Of a stretch of DNA of 64,000 nt, positions 22,835 through 33,735 are shown piece by piece. Source of the stretch: Epichloe hybrida (Eukaryota; Ascomycota; Sordariomycetes; Hypocreales; Clavicipitaceae); the NCBI GenBank assembly GCA_019022495.1, contig JAFEKR010000063.1, positions 62,001 to 126,000 on the forward strand, read 5' to 3'. Positions within the stretch are counted from its first letter, which is position 1. Each line of letters starts with the position of its first letter. The notes under the pieces were generated by a model. That model did no database searches and had not been told where the DNA came from. It saw nothing but the letters and a program-made list of their open reading frames with translations. Both the position numbers and the translations under genes were made by a program.

Positions 22835-24283
22835 ATGTCAAGGTGTCAGGCCGTCGCGCGGCCACTTGCCAGGCAATTGCGGCAGCAGCCATGTGCCTTC
22901 CGACCACTCACTACCGGCGCAGCACGAGCTGCTGAGGTTCACGAGCAGGGTGCCGTCGCCGCCTCATCCTCCGCGGAACCGAGCGCTCTGGACCTCGACC
23001 CGAATACGGTGCTTCCCGAATTTGAAATGCACTTGATGAAGGCCGGCAAGATGCCGATTGGCTCGAGACGACGACGAGTGGCGATGCGGACGACGCAGAA
23101 TATCCCCTTTGAGCAGTTGCCGTACCAGGCATTTCAGGAGGCTCGGAGGATTTTGGCGGCTGACCGAGAGGACAAGCTGTTGAAAATCAATGCCGGGCTC
23201 GAAAAGGTGTCCCGGCTGGAGAGCAAGGATGCCTCTGAGGTTGTCGGTGGACAGAAGATGAAGGACACCAAGCTGACCAGTTTGAGGAGGGAGGTGGAGA
23301 GGTTGAAGCTACTTGCGGATGCGAATGATCCTTTGGTTAAGAAGAGGTTCGAAGATGGATTGGGTGAGCCTCCCCCTCCCCCCCCCCTTCCGCTCCTTCT
23401 TAATTTTCCCGCGTCATTGTGGAAACATGTATCTGTTGCAACAATTTGCTCATCCCTTCCGACTTCAGGCGACATGAACAAGCCCATCTACCGCGCCCTC
23501 GCGGAGAAGAAATGGCGTTCCTACGACCATCGTCTCATCACGCAGAGAATCAAGCAGTTCAATATAGTCCCCGATATCCTCCCCAAACTTGAGCCCACCG
23601 CCGACGTTCAGTTATTCTTTCGCCAGTCCAAAGTTGCCCCTGGCACAATTGTCGACAGTCTCACCAGTGAGAGTGCTCCACGTCTACGAGTGCAGGTCTT
23701 CGACAAGGGTGAACGTCTCATCACCGTTGTGGTGCTCGACTCGGATGTCCCCGAGGTTGAGAGCGATGGCTTCACAAAAAGATGCCACTACCTGGCTGCC
23801 AACATCCCCCTGAGCCCCACGGATACATCTCTGCCCTTGAGCAAGATCATGGCCGAGGATCAGTTGGCTGTGCCCTGGCTCCCCGCCTTCTCACAAAAGG
23901 GAGCCCCCTACCACCGAGTGGGCGTCTACTTGCTTGAGCAGAAGCCCGGCGAGAAAGTCGACGTGTCCAAGTTGAAGGAGCTGTACTCGGGCCGCGATGG
24001 CTTCTCTCTCAAGTCGATGCGGGACAAGTTCGGCCTCACGCCTTTTGGGTTCACCATGTTTCGTTCGGTCTGGGACGAGAACACGGCGGCTGTCATGGCT
24101 CGACACGGCATCCCCGGGGCTGATGTGGAGCTGCGACCGACGCGCGTTCACAGCCTCAAGCAGCCCGTCAAGCCTCGTGGATGGGAGGCCAAGCGACAAG
24201 GTCCCAAGTATCGCCACCTCTGGAAGTACACCAAACGCATCAAGGGTATTTCAAACGGCAGGGGCTGGATCAAGAAGGGCTAG
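22835..24283 (+). CDS. Mitochondrial large-subunit ribosomal protein mL38 (yeast MRPL35 type), PEBP fold
   Basis: Exons 22835-23363 and 23469-24283 give 447 residues. The start MSRCQAVARPLARQLRQQ is a presequence. A charged helical region follows (IPFEQLPYQAFQEARRILA to ADANDPLVKKRFEDG), then a phosphatidylethanolamine-binding-protein-like domain (residues about 210-380) with VQVFDKGERLITVVVLDSDVP and HRVGVYLLEQKPGEKVD. This layout is that of mL38, a mitoribosome-specific subunit. The basic tail (GPKYRHLWKYTKRIKG) suits rRNA contact. The intron starts GTGAGC and contains a C-rich stretch. Divergent from uL4m, another subunit of the same particle. Confidence 0.93.
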   Translation: MSRCQAVARPLARQLRQQPCAFRPLTTGAARAAEVHEQGAVAASSSAEPSALDLDPNTVLPEFEMHLMKAGKMPIGSRRRRVAMRTTQNIPFEQLPYQAFQEARRILAADREDKLLKINAGLEKVSRLESKDASEVVGGQKMKDTKLTSLRREVERLKLLADANDPLVKKRFEDGLGEPPPPPPLPLLLNFPASLWKHVSVATICSSLPTSGDMNKPIYRALAEKKWRSYDHRLITQRIKQFNIVPDILPKLEPTADVQLFFRQSKVAPGTIVDSLTSESAPRLRVQVFDKGERLITVVVLDSDVPEVESDGFTKRCHYLAANIPLSPTDTSLPLSKIMAEDQLAVPWLPAFSQKGAPYHRVGVYLLEQKPGEKVDVSKLKELYSGRDGFSLKSMRDKFGLTPFGFTMFRSVWDENTAAVMARHGIPGADVELRPTRVHSLKQPVKPRGWEAKRQGPKYRHLWKYTKRIKGISNGRGWIKKG

Positions 24284-24633
24284 TGAAGAGGGAGCTGGGC
24301 GAGGCTTTGTATTATAGCGGTGTACATGTACCGAAATGTCAAGACGTTTTCTTGTAGAACCAGTGCAGTTTGTCAACATGCCGCCGTCCCCTTGTCCCCG
24401 CTGGCTGTCAAAGAAGTAGTAGACAACCATTTGCACGCCTGCAACAATTCGACAAACACCATGGCAACCAAGCAAAGCACATTGAAGAAGTGCAAAGGCG
24501 GTTCCCAGATCAGGACATGAAGCCGATGCCGGAAGGATGCAGCAAAACACCCATTTTGAGTACGAGGTCGAGGTAAATAATAATGATAATAATGACAATA
24601 ATAGGACGAGATGAAGTAAAATAAAGCCCACAT
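24284..24633. other. 3' flank of mL38
   Basis: About 350 bp with an AT-rich (aataat) stretch at 24574-24602. No gene was seen. Confidence 0.45.
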
Positions 24634-25417
24634 CTATTTGCCCGATCTGCAACTTGTTGCATGTCCCATTTGTTTCTTACCTAAGCTGAAGGTGCAAAAG
24701 GTCCGAGCCTCCGTCTTCCCTTCAGCATCTTCTTCATACTCGGACACGACCTCGTCCTCGTCCTCATCCTCGTCGCCCATGAACCATCCCATGTCGACCT
24801 TCCCCGATGGTGCCCCGTCTGTCCACCAGGTCCTCCAGCGTGTCATGGAGTCGCTCAACGGCCAGGATCTCGACAACGGCCCGATACGCCGAGTTGACGG
24901 CGCCAATCATCCAGGCGTGCCCGGAGCTCAGCGCCTCGCCGGCACGCCGAGAACTAGATGCAGCGTCTCAGCCGACGATCCGTGAACGACTGGCCGCCCG
25001 CCGTGGACGGGGTCTGGCCCGAGATGATCCCACCATCGACTCTTTGAACTTGATGCCAATCTTGTCTGCTGCTGCGTAGCGCAGGTTCCTGATTGCCCAC
25101 CGACGGCCTTTCGGTAGTCGAGCTCCAGGTCGTCCATTGTCGATGGCCTGCAGGGCGCTCAGAGGCACGGTGCTCACGACAGCGTGCGTCTGCCGTGCGG
25201 AGAGGGCAGGCCTCCTCCTCCTCCTCCATCTGCCCTCTCGATGGCAGTCACTCGCTTTCGCAGCTCTCGACCTTTTTGGCCGAGGACCTTGTTTACCCCG
25301 TGGGGATGCCCGTGGGGGATGCGGGTTCCATTGTGGTTCTGAATCCTTGATGGCCCGAGAAGTCGAGACACAAGACGCACGGAGGAAAGTCATGTTGCGA
25401 CTGCACCCAGTGGGCAC
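24634..25417 (-). pseudogene. Decayed flavin amine oxidase (L-amino-acid oxidase-like), 5'-truncated
   Basis: Reading the minus strand in all three frames recovers ordered fragments of the C-terminal half of an L-amino-acid oxidase: HAVVSTVPLSALQAID, DLELDYRKAV, AIRNLRYAAADKIGIKFK, RWWDHLGPDPVHGG, GGQSFTDRRLRRC, GEALSSGHAWMIGAVNSAYR, and VDMGWFMGDEDEDE. Each lies in a different frame from its neighbour, so several frameshifts are needed. About 100 residues normally found between the RRC segment and the FAD-contacting GEALSSGHAW segment are missing. The N-terminal FAD-binding half is absent upstream. Multiple shifts plus deletions make this a true relic rather than a sequencing slip. Family call is by motif recognition. 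Confidence 0.75.
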
Positions 25418-25439
25418 GGGGCAGCAGCAGCGTTTAGTT

Positions 25440-26181
25440 TGAAATGATGGCCCTCAATAGCGAGCCTTCGTATTATTCTCCTGGTGACAATGAAGAAGAT
25501 GTTGGGCACCGGGTCGGTTCCATGGCCAGCCGGCCGGACAAGCCAGACGTTGTTGGTTCGCGGCGCGTACTATAACTTGAACTTGCCACTTTTGGTCACG
25601 AACTGATGTGATCCAACACCAGGATCAAAATAGAAACATGTTTACTAGGCACACACATGCCTTGGCCGATGACTGATGAACCCCCCTCTCTGCTTGGCCC
25701 GATGCCATCCATCGCAATCCGGAACTCCAGACAACAAACGGTCCATGTGTCCACCGCGACTCGGAGCGGGGGAGCGATTGACGCCAACACGTAAGAAGCG
25801 GCTTCGGCAAACTCGACGACATCACGAGGCGGAATGTATGAACTCCCCGACATTTGTGCGACTCGGCTCTTTTCCATCGGAAGCGGGGGCTCTTGTTATT
25901 GTAACGACTGGGGAAGAAGAAGCTCTGATCTCATGCTGGTCCCCTGGTTTCCATTCGAGTCCTATTGTTCTTTGCGCCGAGATGACGCCTTTCCCCACGA
26001 TCCTGGGGTAGAACAAGTCAACGGGCATCATATAATCGTGAAGACCTGCAAGTTTACTGTAAAATACAAAAGACGATGGAATCCCCCTTCCCCCAATCTT
26101 CTCTCGGCCGGTTATACGCATCCTCACCTCATACTTCATACCACACTCTTCCTATATCCAAAATCCACCACTGCAGCCAAG
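25440..26181. other. Intergenic; promoter of the 26182 gene
   Basis: No remnant of the missing half of the oxidase was recognised. The last 150 bp are C-rich with a catataa element near 26030 and form the likely leader of the secreted-protein gene. Confidence 0.4.
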
Positions 26182-27256
26182 ATGAAGTCCACCATCTTCT
26201 CCCTCGTCGGTCTCCTGTCCGCCGCCGTCAATGTACATACCGCCCCCCTCTTCACACTTTGGCGCGCAAACCGCCCGACTAACAAGGTCCATGCACGTAG
26301 GGCTACTCCCACGATTTGAAATCGTACCCTCGCGATTTGGACTCGCGAGGCGTCAAAGGCGGCGTCATCTGGACGGGAGAAGTCCTCCCCGGCCAGACGC
26401 ACACCTTCACCGGCGACCTCCAGCAGATCGACGAACAAATCAAGGCAGTCAACCCCGACTATTTCACAAACCCGGCCACCAACGGCACCATGGACATCGA
26501 GCCCGAGAGCAGCCTCGACAAAAGATGGGTGCGTCAAGCTGCAATGCCAGCCCGTTTGTTTCAGGAAGAACCCCCAAAAAACCACCTGCTAACCAAAAAA
26601 ACCATGAGTCCATAAACAGAGAGTAAAGCAAGAACCAGATTGTGACTACGGAAAATGGACGCAAAAGACCAAGGCACAGGACGGAATCAATTGTATGCTC
26701 GATATCCCTACTACCACCCCACCCCGCCTTACTTGCCCCCCGCAGCTGACTCCTTGACAGACCTAAAGGATAGCAGCGGCGGTAACATGATGTGCGGTGC
26801 ACCACCGGCCGACGAGCGAGGCGGCGGCTGCTCCAGAGTCAGCTGCGACAAGAGCACCCAGATTTGGCTCTGCAACGACACGGAGAACGAGATTGAGCTT
26901 CCCTGCCGTGAAGTCGGGAAGGCGGCGCAGGAGTTGACGGATACATGCTGGTGGGCGGTGAGTTTTTGACGCGCGCCAAGTTTTTTGAACGATGCCCATG
27001 ATTGCGGCAAGGAAAAGGACACTTACGCTGACGCTGACCGCTTTTTTTCTGCAGCAACCTGGGGGGATGTATCTGACTAGAGGACAGGTAAGAAGTTCAC
27101 GACTGCCTGCACCCCCCCCTCCCTTTCCCTCTCAACCTTCTCCGGCGTGGACCATATGAGTCCATGTCCATCAGGGCTAGCTAGCCATACTGACTGTAGT
27201 GATAGATGTTCACCACCGCCACATGGAACGTCATTGTGAAAGATCATGGTTGTTAA
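26182..27256 (+). CDS. Secreted cysteine-containing protein, six exons
   Basis: Exons 26182-26232, 26301-26528, 26620-26692, 26761-26957, 27055-27087 and 27206-27256 give 210 residues, all junctions in phase. MKSTIFSLVGLLSAAVNG is a signal peptide. The N-terminal half has GGVIWTGEVLPGQTHTFTGD. The C-terminal half has eight cysteines with CSRVSCDKSTQIWLCND, spaced cysteines to TC, and a GGMYLTRGQM...WNVIVKDHGC ending. I recall this last pattern (CSRVSC-x-W/YLCND ... NVIV-x-C) from a widespread family of small secreted fungal proteins without firm function. Extracellular location is likely; any role with a host is inference. The last two exons are short and rest on motif continuity, so they are less certain. 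Confidence 0.75.
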
Positions 27257-27765
27257 TGCCCTTGCTTGGGTCTGGATGGGTACAACAAACAACAAGGGAA
27301 TTCCATAGTTGATTGTATTGACACTGTACACTAAAGGCCTGTAGTTTGTATCATAAATGAAGTCGCTGCATGTCTGGCTCAGGCGGACGCAGCCATCAAG
27401 ATCAATTCATCTCGCCTGCCATATGGAAGTACGTGCTGCCATCCCACGTCGCCATCCCACGTCCTGGGCACGCCTCAATCTCGCACAGCCCCGACGCCGG
27501 CGTGCATACAAATTAGGTAGAGAGAACAGAATGAGTCTCGTGATAAAAAATCCATCATGTTTGGCTACGATAAGTTAGTCCCATCTGCGTCAGAACTCCA
27601 CACCCATGATACCACACGACCCTCTTCATCGTGATTTTTCATTTTTCCAGTCATGTAACTAACCTCTTTAGATATGTCTATATGCGATTTGGCCCTTCAA
27701 CCCAATGTAAACATGTAGTATTGCGCCAGCACTCCGAATAAATACTCATTGCTCGCCATGTCTGT
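27257..27765. other. 3' flanks of two convergent genes
   Basis: 509 bp, moderately AT-rich. No coding sequence was recognised. Confidence 0.45.
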
Positions 27766-30619
27766 CTAGAAGTCAGCAACACCATTCGTTGCCGCACCTT
27801 CCCTTCTCACTTCGTCAAAAATTTCATCCAGCATTCCAGCACAAGCGGCAACGAGGCCCAAAAAGGGCGGAGACGATTTAGTGACCTTGCTGAGGAATTC
27901 CGGGTGTGCTTGCAGGCTGTATGGGGGTGGGTAATCAGCAGTCAATCATCAAGGATTTCCGCACGAGTCAAGATGGACGACGGATTGTGACGTACCCGAC
28001 ATAAAAAGGATGGTCCTTGAGCTCGAAAGCTTCCATACGGTTGCCGGTTTCGTCCCTGGCCACAAAATGAAGACCCGCCTTCTCAAGTTCATCGACACGC
28101 TCAGGGTTGACTTCGTAGCGATGTCGGTGACGCTCGTGAATCTCAGAGGCGCCTCCATACAGAGCTCGAAGCTTGCTCCATTCTGAGCCAGGTTGGAACA
28201 AGCTCGGTCGCGTGCCAAGTCTCATTGTACCGCCCAGTTGTCTAAATATCAATCTTAGCAAGAACTTCGGATTGTCAATCACATGCAAAGCAAGGGCGTA
28301 GTACTCTTTGGACGATTCGGGCATGAAAACGACCGAGTGGTTCTCGGCATCTTTGGAGTTGATATCATCCACCCATTCCTCAGATGTGGCCTTGGGTCGG
28401 CCACAGAGGGACCGGGAAATTTCGACAGTGGCGACCTGCATGCCCAGACAGATGCCCAGGTAGTTGCGTTTGTTTTCTCGGGCCCATTTGGCGCAGGCAA
28501 TCATGCCCTCGATGCCTCTTGAGCCGAAACCACCTGCAATAAATACTCTGTCAATCGTAATCCCCAACGATCCTATCCTGCCAATGAAAAGACGAACCTG
28601 GTACTATAACACCATGAGCTTCGCAAACAATTTGCCAAGCTTTGTGGTATTTGGCAGGATTTTTTTTTTGCGTAGGCGCCTCCAGATGCTCCGAGTCAAC
28701 GGGTACCAGATTCAGCTTGCGGCGGCATCGCATCGCCGCGTGCTCCAAAGCTTTAATGACCGAGAGGTATGAATCCAGCATGCTCGTGTACTTTCCAACC
28801 AACGCAATCTGCACGGGAGCCGTGTCCTTGGGGACGATCACAGTCTTCTTCCACAAATCCCAAAGTGCTGAACCCTTTGCGGCTACGGCGGGTGATATGG
28901 ATAGCTTGTCCAAATCCAGGCCGGCTCGGAGGCGATGAAGGAGCCCTTGCTCGTGGAGAAGCAGGGGGACCTGGTAGACAGTTTCCATATCGTGCACGCC
29001 GATGACCTGCTCGTAGTCTACCTGGCAGCTTAACGCGATTTTCCGAATGGTACCGTCAACGAGGGTTGCGTCACAGCGGCAGGCAATCTAGCTCTCTGCG
29101 TTAGTCATCTTTACCATGTTTCTCCGGCTGGGGGGGGGCTTACCAAATCTGGGATGAGACCGGCGCTTCGCATCTGCTTGATGGCATTTTGGGTTGGCTT
29201 CGTTTTCTCCTCGCCATGAATCCTACGTGGTGCGGGGTTAGCACGAGACACCATATCCCGGGACTGCTGACAAGTAGTTGTTGCCCGATTGCAGGGAGAA
29301 GAATGCTCACAGAGGGACAAAGGAGACTTGAATATTGAAGAAGGATGAGTCGGTATCCCTACTCAACTTGTGTCTCAGCTGAACCAGTGCCTCCACAAAT
29401 GGGGCTGACTCGATGTCACTAAGACGGAGTCTGTTAGCTCATGTTGCAAGACCAAGAATGGCATCAGCCCGTGTAGAAGGAAAAACAACGACGTACCCAA
29501 TTGTTCCACCCTACAAGTTGTGGCGTTAGCAACTGGGTTCGACCTGTTCTCCAAGTTAAACATACCAATTCGACTACCAAAAAAAAAAAGGTCAGTCATT
29601 GTAAAATAAACGTCCATAAATTGACCCCAACATACTGATGCAGACATCTGGTTCTTCACCAGAATCATCAACAGGAACCTTGGCAACCCTGGTGATCCAC
29701 TCGACAATCATGTCGGTAATGTGAGGGACAACCTGCACGGTTCTTCCCAAGTATGTTCCTTTCCGCTCGCGAGAAATGACTTCGTGATAGATCTTGCCGG
29801 TGGTAATGTTGTTGTCACGGGACAATTGGATGCCGAGGTACCTAGAAGTACAGCTTTTGAGCGCCATGCCGATGACAGCCGTTGAATGGTTCGTTTACCT
29901 CTCATAATTCCCCAGGTCGAGGTCGGATTCTTCGAAATGTCAGTTTCGCGATCTTGAATGGTTGTAGATGTCGGATCCTCTCGCAAAAGACGTACCTCCA
30001 CCATCTGCAAGGACGAAGCATTCGCCATGTCTTGAGTTTCGATTGTCAGTATAAGCCAAATGATCGAGAACTTCGCAGTCAGTAGGCATACTCAAGTGGT
30101 CCCAAAGCTATATGGGTAGACGTCAGCATTGCGACTTATGGACTACGTTTGTGCCGCGATGGAAGTCTGCTTACTGCCGGCGTCAATGTTTAGGTAAGGG
30201 TCGATCTATTCGATCAGCATCAACAACAACTTATATCAGCGACCGAAGTACCTTGATGGCCTGCGATTTTATTGTATTGTCAGTAAAGCAATTGTGCGGT
30301 GAAAGGCAAAGCTTCCATACCGTTACTCGAAGTCCTGTAGTCTTGAGCAACAGGCCAGCCGAGGAGGCTGAGTGCAAAGAATTAGCAAGTCCACAGAGCC
30401 AACGATTTCGACGGAGTGTGTGGCCGTACCAATGATGCCTATCGAGGAAATTGTGGTCAGCAAGTGCGGTCTGAAAGTCGACGCGACAATGAGTAAAAGT
30501 CGCATGCACAGCGTGATGGTGGAAGGGAATCGCGAGATCGAAGCACGTTAGGCAGAGAGACAAAACTGACCTTTTCCGACACCGGAAATGACACCGCCGC
30601 TGACTAGAACGACACGCAT
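27766..30619 (-). CDS. ura7: CTP synthase, 17 exons with five microexons
   Basis: Exons (high to low): 30619-30571, 30438-30430, 30367-30321, 30260-30252, 30205-30175, 30107-30092, 30030-29996, 29929-29899, 29841-29636, 29573-29566, 29510-29497, 29418-29311, 29222-29144, 29087-28598, 28533-28305, 28241-27996, 27916-27766. Total 1758 nt, 585 residues. It converts UTP to CTP with glutamine nitrogen in the cytosol. The synthase domain shows [63 protein letters not shown] and IRKIALSC. The glutaminase domain shows [18 protein letters not shown] (nucleophile Cys), GGTMRLG and the HPE near the end. Microexons are 9, 9, 16, 8 and 14 nt. Each is flanked by GT-AG and restores conserved residues, and total phase closes exactly. 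Identity is certain; the microexon borders are very likely. Confidence 0.95.
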
Positions 30620-31401
30620 TTTTGTAGCGTGGTCTTGGCACGTTGATCGCGTCGATTGGAAGTCGAGAGAGATTGCAAGTGAACTTTGGTAAAGGATATT
30701 TTTTTTCTTGACGGGCGTCATGAAGGAACTTCACAGACGTGCGCGGCGGCAGCAGCCCCACCTGACAGCAAAGCAGGTGGGGCAGCGACGCAAAACACGA
30801 GTTGGCTCACGAAACTTTGGTCTGGAAGGCAACAAATAAAACATGCAAGTCTTTCTCTGGATACAAATCAAGTACAATTGACAACACCAGAGCGCGCATC
30901 GCGCATCGCGCTTCGCTCTCATGTCAGCATGACGGGCCAATTCCCAACCTATTCCTGAGGCTCGTTCAGTTGTGAAGCCGTCTTGTTCAGTCTGGCGCGT
31001 CCCGCTGTAACAGGTGCAAGGAGGGGCGACGTGCATGAGGCAGAACCCCGCCGCGTTGGGCGGTGAAGACAGCTCTGTCCAACCCTAACCCTGGAATTCT
31101 ATCATCTGGCTGGCTGGCTGGCGGCGGCATTGTCCACTCAACCACTTGTCAGCCGCGAGATGCTCCGCACAGGGAAATCATCCCGGAGCGCGTCCCCTCG
31201 TTGGATCTTGCCCCGGTTTCAACGAGGGGGTTGATCAACGGCACTCCCCATCGTCGATATTGCATCCCTTGTTCGATGCGTGATAATTCTCCGCTCCCCG
31301 TTCGGTGATGGTAAGAGTCTCGCGGCACTACGGAGTAGCATCGGTCACTGTGTTATGCCTACGATGGCCCACCAAGTTGACGCAAGTTGACTTCGTTCCA
31401 C

Positions 31402-31436
31402 GTACGGAGTACGGATCCGTAATCCGTACTCCGTAC
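31402..31436. repeat. Perfect inverted repeat, 15-bp arms, 5-nt loop
   Basis: Left arm GTACGGAGTACGGAT (31402-31416), spacer of 5 nt, right arm ATCCGTACTCCGTAC (31422-31436). The arms are exactly complementary. Related shorter sequences occur in many other gaps of this window. Confidence 0.9.
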
Positions 31437-31473
31437 ATATTCGTCCCTTGGGCCATCGGGGCGAATCAACGTC

Positions 31474-31512
31474 GTGCGTGCATCGTGTGCGTGCATCGTG
31501 TGCGTGCATCGT
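31474..31512. repeat. 13-nt tandem repeat x3 (gtgcgtgcatcgt)
   Basis: Three perfect copies in an intergenic region. Confidence 0.85.
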
Positions 31513-31929
31513 TCTAGCAGTGGTTGGTTGCATGCAGCGTTCAGGGGTGTGAATCCTTGCTCGTTTCCGGGTTGGAAATCTCTTCCCTGTTTGACGGTGA
31601 ACTCTCATGCCGGCAGTTTGAACGGAGGTGACCAGCCATGCTATGCTGTAATGCTGCCCCGATTCCGGAAACCTGATTTCCCGGCGACGTCATTTTCAGA
31701 GCCGTTTCCACGCCACGATGTGTTTATTGCTTGCGCATGTCCGTACATACATATATTGGGGGAGTAGCGTTGCATGTGGCTTGCGCCTGGGCCGGCGTAC
31801 AAGTATTTCGACGTAAAGTCCAACTAAGACGCTGGGCCATCCCCTCGTCCACTAGCTCAAAGGATCCATCCACTAATCCGTAGAGACATCCGTTCGGTTA
31901 CGCAATCCGAAATGAATCGAGCAAAAAGT

Positions 31930-32519
31930 CTACATCCCTTGCGGGAACAAGCAGTCGACTATCTTTTTGTCCTCCTGCAAGCCATCCCTGTGCAAGATGT
32001 AGAACATGTACCATGCCAAGTAGATCGGAATAAAGTACCGAAAAAAAATCAGGCTATTTGATATATAACACGACAACCGACGAGAAGCAGTTACACTGTT
32101 TGCGTATAGCAGTACCAACATGAGGGGTACAATTCGATCATGTTCTCGAACCCATTCCCACCCGACGACCCCTTCACCAAGACAATCGTCTATTCGCAGA
32201 TTTTCGTGAGTGCAAATAACCTGCAGCAAAATCCAGATATCCGACCCTGCACAACTTTCATGAGCATGCTCGGACAAAAGCCAAACTCCGTCCTCCAGCC
32301 GAATGGATTCAACTGTGTGTCGCCTCAGAAGTACAATCTTCTGCTAATAAAGGCCTGGATCGAAGACCAATTCAAGCAAATGTGAGATAGTGTCGTTCGT
32401 TCAAGTTTCATCCCGTCGTCATCAAATGCCCGCATTCCACGAGCATTTCCACGCTGCATTCCCGTTACCTCGCCCTCGTTGGTACAAGACGAAGAAATCA
32501 GGCCCCGATTTCCCTGTCG
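31930..32519. other. AT-rich stretch with an unassigned open frame
   Basis: A 115-codon minus-strand frame (32277-31930) contains a hydrophobic segment (FFRYFIPIYLAWYMFYI) and an acidic end, with a possible intron near 32040-32090. I recognise no family. It could be a degraded or unannotated short membrane protein, or chance. The bases next to 32520 are the bZIP 3' UTR. Confidence 0.25.
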
Positions 32520-33735
32520 TCAGAACATTTCATCGCCAAAATTTTCGTCAAAGTTGTCGTCCGCCGCATCATCTTCGTTTGAATCGTTGCCTTCCAATGC
32601 CAGTGAGCTTTCAGAAAGGCCAGTGTAGTGGCTGTTTGCAGACGATTGCCATGTTGAATTGTTATCTGCATGAAGCCGTTAAAATCCATCGTTGCAAGAC
32701 CAAGGGTTGATTGAGGACAAGGAAACAAGGCCATACTCACCCAGACTTGGCAAAGACTGCAGACTCCTTGGTCTCTGGGGATTCTCTCCACTCAATCTCC
32801 TGACAAATTTCGAGGCTTCATTATTGATCCACACATCAATGTTGGGGTCATGACACGCAGCGTGGGTTATAAGATGGTTTTTCAGATTGCAAGACTCCTG
32901 TAGTAGACTCAGGTATTGAGACTGAAGCTCGCTATGCATCGCTTCCAAGCCAGACCTTTTCTCTTCGAGCTTCTCAGTCCATGCCTTCTTGCGCCTCCGG
33001 CACTTGGAGGCAGCGACTCGATTTCGTTCTAGCGATCGTTCACGACGAGTGGGTTTCTTGACTTCTTCGGTCCTCGTTGACCTTCTTGACTCGCGTTCCG
33101 GTTGCCGACGTGTCTTGGTAGCGGCGGTTGTTTTTCTTGTTTCCAAAGTTTCTTTCTGTTTGCTTGCTTTTCGTTTCGACTTTTCTTGCCTCGGTGGCGG
33201 CACAGGCGATTTCGGTTGGCTTTCGGACGACAGAGTCGACGGCGGTGTCTTGCTGCCGGGCTGTTGTGGTGTATTGCTACTAACCTTTGTGGTTGACGGA
33301 TTTGAGTCTTGGGTTGATGAAAAGGCCTGATTGAAAGAGTACAAATCTGTGCCACCGTAGGCAAACTGATCATCAAGCCCTGATGAAAGATGCGGATATT
33401 TCGGCTCGGTGGTATCATCGCCAAACATGCACCGTCCAGGCGAGTTTAAAAAGGAATCGGCTTCTGATTCCAGGATCAAGGATTCGCCAGGATCAGGTCT
33501 TTCACCAGGGATCTGGCCAAGTGTGAGATTGGCAGTTAACATAATATACGCATGCGTCTTCACTCGAGCTTATAGTGTCGATGTAGTTTGGGTTTTCCAA
33601 GCACTGCACAATGTCAGCTAGAATCGTTGACAACAGTGAAATAGTTGTTCAAATGGATTGCATACCATCTGTCTATTTTTCCTACTCACGAGTATCAGAA
33701 CATGTTCATGGTACCGGTGGAGGTCAAGATCCGTG
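32520..33735 (-). CDS. bZIP transcription factor (Atf/CREB-like), 5' end unresolved
   Basis: The main exon runs from about 33504 down to 32741; the last exon is 32665-32520 after a GTGAGT-to-CATGCAG intron, giving an acidic tail that ends DENFGDEMF. The basic region RERSLERNRVAASKCRRRKK and following leucine zipper (LEEKRSGLEAMHSELQSQY) are complete. The extended helix with HAACHDPNIDVW is typical of Atf-type bZIPs (stress response). Upstream, fragments in phase suggest two more exons: one from TGCTTGGAAAAC near 33610 (NPNYIDTISSSEDAC), joined through a 37-nt intron, and one ending at a GTGAGT donor near 33688 (HRYHEHVLIL). No start codon could be fixed beyond a TTG-repeat tract. The first ATG in the main frame is 33542. 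DNA binding is sure; gene model is partial. Confidence 0.8.

Larger units (their letters stand above)
30620..31929. other. Intergenic, repeats only
   Basis: It holds a 13-nt tandem repeat x3 at 31474-31512, a perfect inverted repeat with 15-bp arms at 31402-31436, another TACGGAGTA near 31329, and (gctg)n near 31107-31123. No gene is supported. Confidence 0.5.

Noticed and set aside
24634..25417. Two or three separate small genes in the amine oxidase region
   Set aside because: Fragments in different frames form one ordered protein family alignment, so a single pseudogene explains them better.
31078..31095. Telomere-like CCCTAA units
   Set aside because: Only two units, far too few for a telomere or a clear interstitial telomeric array.
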